This document shows positions 34,208 to 46,700 of a stretch of DNA of 64,000 nt, piece after piece. This DNA is from Pomphorhynchus laevis. Taxonomy: Eukaryota; Acanthocephala; Palaeacanthocephala; Echinorhynchida; Pomphorhynchidae. Positions within the stretch are counted from its first letter, which is position 1. Each line of letters starts with the position of its first letter. Under the pieces are notes generated by a model. That model was not told where the DNA came from. It ran no database searches and worked only from the letters and a program-made list of their open reading frames with translations. The position numbers and the translations under genes are program-made. The DNA lies in assembly GCA_012934845.2 (NCBI GenBank), contig WNNJ02002818.1, forward strand, positions 16,065 to 80,064, in the 5' to 3' direction.

Positions 34208-34345
34208 AATTAAATGGTGATCTAAAATCATAATTTAAAAACGTTAATTTTTTAAATATGGAATTTCAATAAATTCTAAACTTTTATTGAATTTACAATA
34301 TTCTCGAGCAAATCCGGACGGGAAGTAATTTACATATAAATCTGC
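34208..34345 (-). pseudogene. partial duplicate of the par-3 terminal exon
   Basis: This stretch repeats 34,457-34,590 (blocks AAAATCA.GATTTAAAAA.GTTAATTT, GTCTAAACTTTTA or TTCTAAACTTTTA, TTGAATTTACAA, CCGGACGG). On the minus strand it reads LYVNYFPSGF..., matching LYSDYRPVSF near the par-3 C-terminus, then diverges. It is a tandem duplication of the last coding codons and 3' UTR, about 245 bp downstream of the real end. Confidence 0.7.
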
Positions 34346-34514
34346 TCTATAGAGTACGGTAACTGTGAAAAGCATGCATCTTTAGGAAGTAAATATTATC
34401 TATATATAGAATGAAAATAATAAACAAGTATTATTGAAAAATTAACATTTACATTTTCTAAAATCACGATTTAAAAATGTTAATTTAACAAGTATTCACA
34501 AAAAGTCTAAACTT

Positions 34515-34739
34515 TTACTTTGTTGAATTTACAACATTCGAAAACGAAACCGGACGGTAATCAGAATATAATGTGCCGTCTTTGAATGCATTTTCTCTAT
34601 TGAAATAATCAATGTTGTTAGAGTATCCAAGTTTCCGCCTGTTTGGACACCTTTTTAATGATTTAAATTGTTTGTCAGACAGATTAAAGGATGATTTGTA
34701 GCTATCTACGTCACGCACTATTGGAATCCTTTTCGTGTC
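34515..34739 (-). CDS. par-3: par-3 terminal exon h
   Basis: Acceptor CAAATTTAAG. Encodes DTKRIPIVRDVDSYKSSFNL, LKRCPNRRKLGYSNNIDYF, DYRPVSFSNVVNSTK and a TAA stop. No PDZ-binding C-terminus is obvious. A partial tandem duplicate of its end lies at 34,208-34,345. Confidence 0.65.
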   Translation of the reverse strand, partial: DTKRIPIVRDVDSYKSSFNLSDKQFKSLKRCPNRRKLGYSNNIDYFNRENAFKDGTLYSDYRPVSFSNVVNSTK

Positions 34740-37700
34740 CTTAAATTTGTCATCAATTGGATTATATAAATTATTTAGAATACCATTAAATGACCATATT
34801 TCTGCGGATTATACATTCCATCATATGACGTTGATCTAGCTTTAATGCCTTTCTCGGCCAAAAATGGGCTAAACGATTTTAATTGAATGTATTTTCCTTT
34901 ACATAGTTTATCACATTTTATTGAACATTGCTTTATTAATATATGATATATATTACATATATTACATATATATGATTTCACATACATATTAGTATATATT
35001 AATATATATAGAGTGCAAATAGTAAAATAATATATAACAATATAATGATATTTTTATTATATATTAAATATAAAAATATTATGGTCAACACGGAGAAAAT
35101 ATAAAATATTAATATACAATATTTTCATGTCGATCCTGCATGATGATATTCATGTAGGACCAAAATACTGATTGATTTCGTGAATTCATAAATTTCCAAA
35201 TTGTAAATAAAATCTTTACATAATTTGACTAATAATTGCGATTTTATTTTAAGCTTATATTTAAATGAAACAACAGCAATTTAAATTTTTATACAAATAA
35301 AAAATTCAAAAGTTATAAATTTTACGAATAAAAACACTTCAATGGATAAAGAAATTTAAACGAATAAAAAATTATAATGAATAAAAATAACTCATATTAT
35401 ATTTTATACATTCGGCATAATAAATCTAATATTGCATATAAATCTTTATCATAATCTTTAGATACCAAGAAGTAAAAAATATTAATAATTTTAATTAATA
35501 AATAAAATAATAAAATATTTTAGTTGAATTCTTTGGAATCCACATGATATTAATTAAAATACAATTGTAAATACAACTTGGTATTATTGTACAAACGCAT
35601 AGCAATTTATCAAAATTGACAATTAATCTAACATCAAAATACAAATGCCACAAATGGATATATCTTATAGATAAAAAATGTTAAAATATTCGGCAAACTT
35701 AAAAAATATCAATATAGCACTATTAAATTAACATCAATGAAGAACAAAATGAAGAAAGTTTAAAGCGGTTTATATTTAAAAAAATTAAAATTTTTTTATC
35801 TAAAAATTGCATTTGCATTGCCACCATTTCTTTATTCGATTATTCGCATTGTTCGAATGTTTAACTTGTACGATGCTTTTCATATCTTACCCAATAAGAT
35901 ATCATCTAATTCAATCTCAAATACTTTTTAACACGTAAATTTCATAAAGAGCGAAAAATGAAAAAGGTGAACTTTATTTCGATTATTATTGCTTTGTTCG
36001 AATGTTTTACGACAACAAAATAGATTTGTAATTAAAATATTAAAAATTTTAATATTTATTTTTAATATTTATCTGAAAATTGCATTTGCATTGCCACCAT
36101 TTCTTTATTGAATTAATAAAGAAATGTATTGAATTTTCTCGAATGTTTTACTTGTACGATGCTTTTCAAGTAATTAGACAAAACAACGACTTTTCATAAA
36201 TATTTCAGGTAATTCTTAGCCGAATATTTTGAAGAATACGAGTTCTATTAGAATCAAATTAAAAACTTTGGGCTAAATTTGGACGTTTATATTAAACAGT
36301 ACATACTTACGAGGACAACATTTATATCAAATAATATTGTTTTGCTAATAAACAATATTTGCATCTTAAAAATGAATTATTAAATTCAATATACATTCAA
36401 GAATCGTTTTTATAAACAAATGTAAATCCATCATTATGTATAATTTATTAATAAATAAATTTTATCTTTTATTCAAGTACTTCATCGCCATAAATATCAA
36501 TATCCATTTTATAAATTATAATAATTAATTATTATTTATAAATTAATAAATTATATTTTATCTAAGTACTTCAGTGTCATAAATATCAATATCTATGTTA
36601 TAAAATTTAATTAATATTTTATTTTTTTACTGTCATCTATTTTTTGTTTATGCACTTTATGTACATAAAAACAAATATTTATTATTTATTAGTAAATAAA
36701 TATCAGTAATAACAAATGTTATTTATTAGTAATAACAAATACTTATTATTTATTAGTAAATAATAAGAACGTGTAAATTTTGATTTCGAAAAATTATAAA
36801 TCAAAAATAAAACTCACATATCGCGATCGCTACTAAAGCATAATGTTTGCTTGCTATTATCATTTTCTTTTTGAGAGTTGACTGGCTTTTTTAAACTACT
36901 TGTAAGTTTAGCAGATAGTATTTGCCATATACTTTTTTTTCTTTTACCCCTTAGACAGTGTTCGATAGCGTTGTCAAAATTTTCATGACTTTTAGATCTG
37001 TGAATTCTAAAATACAATGCACCTGGTTATTTTGAAATTACGCTTTTAAATAAAATTATTTATAAACATAGAACACCTTGCTAATTTATTATTTTTATTA
37101 ATTATTAATTATGCTAAATAAAAATGACTTATAAAATATCGATACAATCAAATAGTGATGTTTTTAAATTATAAGATTTTTTATTGTGGAATAAGAACAT
37201 TTATGAAATTTAATGATTTTATAAGTAGTAAGTACAGAAGAATTACAATAAATTGATCATATATTGCTTATTCCTACACAAAATGATGAAAAAAGTAAAA
37301 AAGAACTAAAAACTCGATTAATAAATCAATATGTGATCATTAATAAACATCCCTGATGATCTACTGAGTACTAACTTTGGCGCAGGATGATGTTAGTAGT
37401 GAGTTCGTGTTGCAATATGATCGTGACGATAATCGTACACTAGATTGCAAAAACACGTTTAGGATTGAAGCACAGAGCAGCAGTATAACATCCTTACATT
37501 TCGCAGATTAATATCCTGCTATGGAAATCTGTTTTGAAATGTGTCAGACCAGTAAATAGTCTACAAATTCGCAGAAAGGTTTCGTGCAATTTTTCAACGA
37601 TTAGCTGGATTCTATGTAGACCACTTAATTGTAACTGCATTTCGAAACGTTAGTGCTCAGTGCATGCACCCTGATGATCCAATGAGTACTAATGTCGGCA

Positions 37701-40700
37701 CATGATGATTTTTGCTGGTATATCGTGTTGCAACTGGTTCGTGACGATGTTCTTAAACTAGTTTGCAGACACGTGCTTAGGATTAAAGCATAGAGCAGTA
37801 TAACATCCTTAAATTTCACATGACCTGCTATGGAAATATATTTCATAAATGTATATGTGTTATTGTACATATCTGTAGTGGTGAAGCGGGAGCAAAGTAA
37901 TTGTTCAGTCATATATTTGGATACATCGCACAATCTTCGTTCCTATTCTAATTTATAATAGTGAACTCTGTGCCAAAACCGAAGTACAGACAACAGAAAT
38001 GAGGTCCTTTCGTAGCCTGCACGGCTGAAAATTAGAAATAAATAAGGTTAAGAGCTCGGCTATTCGTCGAGCTGATGGCCGAGCTCGGCGGGTAGGGAAG
38101 GTTAATTTATGATTATGGCAAAGAAATGCCTTAATAAGTATGTTTAAGCTCATCTTTCTGAAGCTGAGCTTAAATTCAGCTTCATAGTTTAAGCAAATCT
38201 TAAAACTCTCCTCGGAATGCACCGGGTTATTTGAAAGTAAGCTTTAATCTGTCATTGAGGATCGGAACGTCTGGAGTTAGTCGATTTGCGGATTGCCTTA
38301 ATGACCAGACATCCGATCAAGTGGTGAAAACTTTTCTTTTTTCAAGACAATGCGATAGTATGCAATCTGTCATGAATAATACAATAAGAATATTATAGAC
38401 TTATCAAAATAATTATAATTATATTAATTATAATTATATTAATTATAATTTCACATATAACATATAAATAATATATAATTAATTTATAAATAATTAATAA
38501 TAATTAATTATAATTAATTATTAATTATAATTAATTAATAGAGTTCTACAATAGTATAATTTACTAAAAGAAATTTAAGAATTTAAACCTAATAAATACC
38601 TTAGAAAGTTATCAGTGCTCTGTTGAGAGATCGAATTCGCTATAACAAAATTCGAAATTATAGATGCAATTAAAAGGTTTTGATATTTACATTCATTGTC
38701 TAAAACGAAAGGAGCTGGTATAGGAAGATTCTTTTTAAATAAACTGTATTCATCACAAACTTCTAGTTTTTTATTCGAGCATTGCCCGCTGCTCTGTAAT
38801 AACGGCAAGTACATGTACAGCTGATTTTCAACAGAGTTTGGTAGTATTGATGACCTTCTGACTTTTTTACTGACTGTTTTATTGTTTAAATTTGTTTGAT
38901 GCGATAAATCATTGCTCCTAGCAAGACAAATAATTATGTATTTTGTTTCAAAACTTACTTTAACTGAACATCATCGACTTGACTATCCGATGATAACTTT
39001 GATGGGAATTTAATAGTAGATTTCAGCAACCCTTCAGTGTTCAAAGAAAGTCATTTAAACAAATAAAATTAATACTATATTAAATAATATAAAAGTTCAA
39101 CTACTTGATTGATTAAAATAATTTTTCGCTTAAACTAATTGAGTTAAGCTAAAATTTTAAATGTTCAATCAAAATAATATATATCATTAAATATCTAATT
39201 TAATATTATAGATATAATAATATGATTAATTAAATATTTAATTGCCTTTAAAATGTGATAAAGCACTACATTTCGTATTTAATAATTTAGATGAGCTAAC
39301 AATTTAAATATTTAATTGAAATAATGTATTTAACTAAATATTTAATTTAATATTATCGATATAATAATATATTTAATTATATATTTAGTATATAATTAAA
39401 TTATATATTTAAATGTTATAAAGCACCTACATTTCGTATTTAGTAAAGCACCTACATTTCGTATTTAGTAAAGCACTTACATTTCGTATTTAATAAAGCA
39501 CATACATTTCGTGTATAATAAAGCGCCTACATTTCGTATTTAGTAAAGCACCTACATTTCGTATTTAATATTCAATTAATATAATATATTCAACTAAATA
39601 TTTAATTTAATATTATAGATACAATAAAATATTAAAGTAGAAATTTTATTTTCTTTAAAATGTTATAAAGCATATTTCAGTTCCATTTAATCAATTCGCA
39701 TTTTTTATATTCTACAGTGTTTATTCAAAATAACGATTGATAAAACGTCGACTGAGAGAAGTCGTCTTTTCGTAGATTAGATATTTTGTTCAAAATAATT
39801 TAGAGCTATTAAAATCGTGATACAACGGCGGAATCATTCACGATCTCTTAAAACTTTTACGAAAACGTCATCTCAAAAAGTGAGAAGAAATGAACTATCA
39901 GGTTGAAAAATCTATTTGAATAGAGATTTCATAAAATTGATATTATAATTCATAAAATTTATATTATTTTTATATTTTAAGTGATATACCATGCTGATCT
40001 TCTGCCTGTGCACTTGGTTCCCTCATAACAATAATCACCGCGTGTCCATCATCAATATCATCATCTGATTTTGAGCTAAGAAGCATCGCTTTTCGCAATT
40101 TATCCATCGCCATCGTATTGTTTCCAATTTCGGCAATGTTTATATCATTAACACTAATAATTCGATCTCCAGTGAGTAAACGGCCATCCTTAATTGAAAT
40201 TTAAAATATGACAACAATTTTAACTGATAAACTGATTTGGTTAGAACAGAAAATAATTGTTAATAAAAATATATTTTATTTACTGATAAACCGATTTTGT
40301 TATAAATTATATTATAAATTATATAATTTATAATATAGATAAATTATATTTCAGAGGCAATAATTATTTTATAATAACAAATTAGAATTTTATTTGAGTC
40401 TGGTGGATTATTATCCATCCAGGCTGATTAGTAGCGTCCTGCTGTATCAATAATAGGAACAATACCTGCGAGGATAATGTCGTGCCACAACCAGAAGAAT
40501 ATTTCATATGCCATATTAAATTATACATTAAATGTTATATTATTTGATATTCACTTTTAAATATAAATTCAATTAAAATTATTGAAAACTTGATATTTAA
40601 TTTTATATAATATTGACTATCTAATAAAATATAATATATTCAGTAAAATATAACATATAATGCAATTTAATATTTATTATTTTGATATTGATATTTGATA

Positions 40701-43700
40701 AACACCTTGAAGAATATTCAAAATATTTATTTGGCAGTTTGCATTTCGACAACAGCCTTAATCTCTGTCATGCAGGGGTCTACATGCCATACGTGGAGCA
40801 GAGCTTCCTTACTACCCAAATACACAAACTATATGAAAACGCTACGTCGATGATGTACTTATATCATGGCCAGGCTTATAAATTAAACTCTACGAGTTTA
40901 TTTAATCATCAAACAGTTTCGGCGAGTTAAAATTTACAATACACTTCTCGAACACTCAACATGTGCCTTCCTGGACTGTATACTTTAAGAGGATAAAACA
41001 GTTGGCAAACAATAGATTATCGCAAACTCACAGGAGCGCGAGCCAATAAGTTTTAGCTATAAAAAGAATAAGAAACATAGAGTTAAAAATTTTAAGTTAC
41101 GAATATATGAGCAATTAAAAATATTAAAATAACTTTTAAGAGATAAAAAGCTATAAAATCTTTACGTAAATATAATAAGTTTTTCTAAAGATATCATTTG
41201 TTCAATAAACCAAAGATTAGTTAACGATTATGATAGGTTAAGTTGTATAATGGACTGTTATTATAATACAAAATACTATAATCGGACGATAAATGTTAAT
41301 AATATCAATAAAAATATACATTAACCATAAACTTCATTAATAAATGTATAGATAACATAAATATAGGTAGACTTTTAAATAATTCTAAAAGTAAAGAAAT
41401 AATATGGTCAGATTTAAGTAAATATATTCCTAAAATAAGGTATAAACTGTTACCGCCACTAGGACGGAAAATTTGTAATTATAATAAAGAATTGAAATCT
41501 ATATGTAACGATAATATTAGAAACATCATAGAAACTAAATGCGATAGCAAAAGTCTTAATTTTGATAAAATAAATGAACATACATGTACTCATAATTTAG
41601 AATTAATTGAAAACAATGAATTAGGAAAATGCTATCAAAAGGGTATAAATATAGATTAAATAGCAACAACGACAAAAATAAAATTTACAATTCGTTATAA
41701 AATGACATCAAAGATTAAAATTTCGAAAATGTTTACCTAAAATGTTTTGATAAAATTAAAAAGAAAATGAAAATAACAAACAATTATAAAAGGACGGATA
41801 AAATTAATAAAGATATGTATAAAGAACTTACTAAATTAAAGGATAACTTTATAATAACAACTATTGATAAAGCCAGTAATAACTTTGTCTTCAAAATAAA
41901 ATAAATGAACATATATGTACCCATAATCTAGAATTAATTGAAAATTGTGAATTAAGAAAGCTGCTATCAAAAGGGTATAAATATAGATTAAATAATAACA
42001 ACGACAAAAATAAAATTTACAGTTCGTTATATAATAACTTAAATGATTACTTTAGTAAGCTGATTAATAGTGAAAGCTCGAATATATCTAAGATAAAAAT
42101 TTGGAAAGATTATATATTTGATAAAATTAAAAATAAAATGAAAATAACAAACAATTATAAAAGGAAAGATAAAATTAATAAAGATATGTATAAAGAACTT
42201 ACTAAATTAAAGGATAACTATATAATAACAACTATTGATAAAGCTAGTAATAACTTTGTCTTCATATGCAAAAAGCTTTATTATGATATACTGATGAAAG
42301 AGGTTAATTCTAATGATTTAAATGTAAATCCAACATATGAACGTAGTGAGTTGAGTTTAGAAACAATTATTACAAGTCATTGTTCTATAATGGATAAGAA
42401 GGGTATAAAAATTGAATCAGATAATAAAACTATACCTATATTATATTGGAATCCGAAATTACGTAAAAATCTAATAAAATCGAGGTTTATATGTAGTGCG
42501 TTTAAATGTACATTAAAACCACTTTCTGTCTATATGAATAAAATACTTAAAGTAATTAAAGCACACTTTAAAAAATATTACAAGGTAATCGAAATTAATA
42601 CTGGTATAAAACACTATTTCAGTATTAATTCTACAAAAGAATTTTTAGAACACACAAAAGGAATAAATTTTCAGAATATAAATACGTACGATTTTAGTAC
42701 GCTTTATACAAATCTAGATTTAGCAAATATGAAAGATGCATTGGAAAAATTAATTAATTTTATATTCGGAAAAAGATATACATATATATGTTATAATAAT
42801 TAAAACGCCTTTCTAACAAAAATTAAACCATCAAATGAATATAAATATATGGATAAAATTGAATTAATAGAATCCTTAAATATTTTGATAAATCAAAATT
42901 ATTTAAAAGTAAAGACATCTATATTTAGACAAGTAAAAGGTGTTCCAATGGGTGGTAATAGTAGCCCAATTATAGCTTACTTGTTTTTAAGCTTTTACAT
43001 AACTGTTTCAATAATAAATCAAAACCATATAAAGATATGAAATGTATGTTTTGATATAATGATGATTTACATTTAACTCTAATAATTTGTATTTAATAAG
43101 TGAAAAATTAATTAACCGTTTATTCGGTAATAGATAGACATAACTCCTATCTCGCAAAAATTCAGCAATCAAGTAAATATAGATAAAATTGAATTAATAG
43201 AAGCCTTAAATATTTTGATTAATCAAAATTATTTTAACTAGGGACATCTATATTTGATTTATATAGTTTAGTACATCTAAACTATATAAATATAAACTAT
43301 TTATATAGTTTAGATTTATTTGGTCTTCTCGGTTTGGTTCTCCCAAGCAAATAAAAAATATTTTGGATCATTTTAAGCAGTATAAATATGCGTATCGACT
43401 ATGTCAATTTTATTTTGTAGAAACCAAGTTGAGTATTAAAATAACATATTTTAATTTTTTTTTGAAAAAAAATATAAAATTAAATTAAATCTCAAATATA
43501 AGAGCGTCGTGGTTAAAAAAATCACATAAAATACTTATTATACATCTTGACATGACTGGTAAGTTTGAGCTTTAAACAATGCATATTCACAGTAAAATTT
43601 TTTTTTTAATTTTTCGTCAAAAAAGTAAATTAAAATTAAAAAAGCTCAAAATTTTTAAGCACAAATACAAACTGTTGTATTGCTATTATAAACTAATTTT

Positions 43701-46700
43701 TATGCTATATAACATACCACAATTTGATCAGCCATGCTATTAAATATTTGACGATATTCAATTTTACATTTTTTAAAAAATATTTGGAAGTATTGTTTAA
43801 AAAAATAATTTTAAAATTTTAAATATTTGACGATATTCAATTTTTAATTTTTTAAAAAATATTTGGAAGTATTGTTTAAAACCAATATCAGAGTATATTG
43901 CTCAAAATATTTACATAAAAGATATATGATACATCTCGATACTTTAGTTGTGTTTGGGTATGAATAATGCATCTTCATTAGAAAATAATTGAAATTGTTT
44001 TATCATATTTTGCTATTTGCCTCTCCCCATATTCGTTAACAAAAAAATGATTCCAAATGATAAATATATTATTCTTTAAAATAATTACATTACAGCAAAG
44101 TCGCGAATGAGAGTGAATAAGTTCTCAAATAAATTTTGTCCGCGATTCCTGTGTCGCCATAGAAATTCAACTAGATAGGAATCCAGCATTTGTCTATGTG
44201 TTCCACATTCCAGCTTGTTCCGCCTTTTTAGCTGATTAAGCGTGCTTTCCACTGTCTGTGTGTGGTGGCCCTCTTCCGATACAAATTCATCACTGTGATT
44301 AACGGTGTAATGCTGAAAATTGTATCCGTCCATTGAATCTAGCCCGCTGTAACCCTTCCACATATCTGACAGAATAATGCTGCCAGGTTGTATGAACGCC
44401 TTAATACACACTTTTAATGTTTCAGATGTACGACTATCCACAGCAACGAGAAATACCTCCTTAGTTTCGCGGCAAATACCCCCGAACACCCATTGTTGTG
44501 GGTACACCTTCCCGCGGTTGTATTTGCGACGGCTATACATGGTCTCGTCGACTTCAACTGTGAGTCCATCGCCGCCAATAAATGAAGGGTTGCGCAAAAC
44601 GTCAAAAGCGCACAGTTCTCGAAAATAGTTTCGAAAATCTACAGCCGTTTCTTGGTTCAGGCCCAACTCGTCTTAACAAAATTTGAAATTTGATGCTGGT
44701 TAACTGCTTTGTCCAGCAATATGCAAGGAGAATGACCTTTTCCAATGGAATTCGGGATCCATCAAACCACGTGTTCTTACGGACGAATACCCATTCCTTG
44801 CAACCTGCTTTGGCGCAATACAAGTGCAAAGATTTACTTTTTTGCACCAATTTCATTGCGTGCAATCGACGACACTTTTTTTCTAATGAGGGAAAGAAAA
44901 AGTGATTGTCGGCATATCTAATTATATACCCCTGGGAATGACTCCGCGTTCTTGTAGAAATTGAACTGCGTCTTCGTCCGAAGTTATAGTTTGAGCTAAT
45001 GATATCCAGTTAGTCGTATCAGTCATCTGTAAGACGTTAAAATATTTATTTAATATTATTTAATATTTTGTATAATCTGTGTAAGTGGATTATCCCACAT
45101 GTACAATTTAAGTAGTGGGGGAGGCAAATAGCAAAATATGATAAAACAATTTCAATTATTTTCTAATGAAGATGCATTATTCATACCCAAACACAACTAA
45201 AGTATCGAGATGTATCATATATCTTTTATGTAAATATTTTGAGCAATATACTCTGATATTGGTTTTAAACAATACTTCCAAATATTTTTTAAAAAATTAA
45301 AAATTGAATATCGTCAAATATTTAAAATTTTAAAATTATTTTTTTAAACAATACTTCCAAATATTTTTTAAAAAATGTAAAATTGAATATCGTCAAATAT
45401 TTAATAGCATGGCTGATCAAATTGTGGTATGTTATATAGCATAAAAATTAGTTTATAACAGCAATACAAAAGTTTGTATTTGTGCTTAAAAATTTTGAGC
45501 TTTTTTAATTTTAATTTACTTTTTGACGAAAAATTAAAAAAACTTGTTTACTGTGAATATGAATTATTTAAAGCTCAAACTTACCAGTCATGTCAAGATG
45601 TATAATAAGTATTTTATGTAACTTTTTTAACCACAACGCTCTTATATTTGAGATTTAATTTAATTTTTAATTTTTTTTTCAAAAAAAAATTAAAATATGT
45701 TATTTTAATACTCAACTTGGTTTCTACAAAATAAAATTGACATAGTCGATACGCATATTTATACTGCTTAAAATAAGCCAAAAGATTTTTTATTTGCTTG
45801 GGAGAACCAAACGGAGAAGACCCGATTTATTTTTACTGTTTAAAATTAAATGTAATATTTAAGCTTTATAGAATATGAATTTGTTCATAACTGTTTAAAA
45901 AATAAATCTAAATTATATAAAGATATGAAATATACGTTTCGATATATTGATGATATATGTGTATTTAACTCTAACAATTTTTATTTAATAACCGAACAAA
46001 TCAATCCACATAGTTTGATTGTTAAAGCAATACTAATATTGGTGATAAAGAAAGTATATATCTTGATATGAACATTAAATTAACATAAATTAAAATACTT
46101 TTAATTTATATCGTAAAGATGGCACATTTAAATTTCAATAAACATATTTTCCATGAGCATTAATGCATACCATATAATATAAAATATAATACATTAAATA
46201 ATAAAATTTAAAAAATTGCAACTACTTGTAACGATATTGTATTTCTTTAAAATCATTTAAATAATTTAATAGATGCACATTTTAAACTATGTTATTTAAA
46301 ATAAAGCTAAACAGAAAATAGTAAAATATATAAATCAACCAAATGTAATGTTTATAGATAATAAATAATATACTTTGTGTTTGAATAAGATGCTATATAA
46401 TCAAATTTCATCAGAGCAAATAGTCATTAGCATGTATTTAGCCCAGCTACTATGTTGGGTCAAGGAATAGGGCCGAGACTTGATAACATAGTAGCTCCTC
46501 GTGATGACCTCTAATCCTGATTATGAAACATCGTCTGTTATTTATTAGTTATTTTATAATTATTATTGAATTATTAATTATTTACTTATTTATTTTATAT
46601 ATCATTATGTATAATTTATATATAATATAAATTATATTATATTTAATTTAAAATACGCAGACTTACTAATATAAATTATTTACCTTATGAGCTGCACCGC

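Larger units (their letters stand above)
43322..45823 (-). mobile_element. Merlin DNA transposon, about 2.5 kb
   Basis: Long terminal inverted repeats (43,322-44,028 and about 45,116-45,823) are near-identical; they start GG(G)TCTTCTC and include GGTTTGGTTCTCCCAAGC-type ends. They bracket a minus-strand ISXO2/IS1016-type transposase pseudogene. Exact 9-bp target duplications flank the whole. The element sits inside a PLE, which resumes at 45,833, so it is younger than the PLE. TIRs of about 0.7 kb are unusually long for Merlin, whose TIRs are often far shorter. Confidence 0.92.

Noticed and set aside
37953-38222. 89-codon minus-strand frame between par-3 exons e and f
   Set aside because: Lacks splice sites in the needed phase; exon e joins exon f directly in frame.
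40682-40930. 82-codon frame in the par-3 intron
   Set aside because: No known domain, no splice sites in phase with the par-3 exons, and on the opposite strand.
44085-45026. Bacterial ISXO2/IS1016 insertion sequence or contamination
   Set aside because: Long TIRs, a 9-bp target duplication inside a eukaryotic PLE and the Merlin-type N-terminus fit a resident Merlin transposon.
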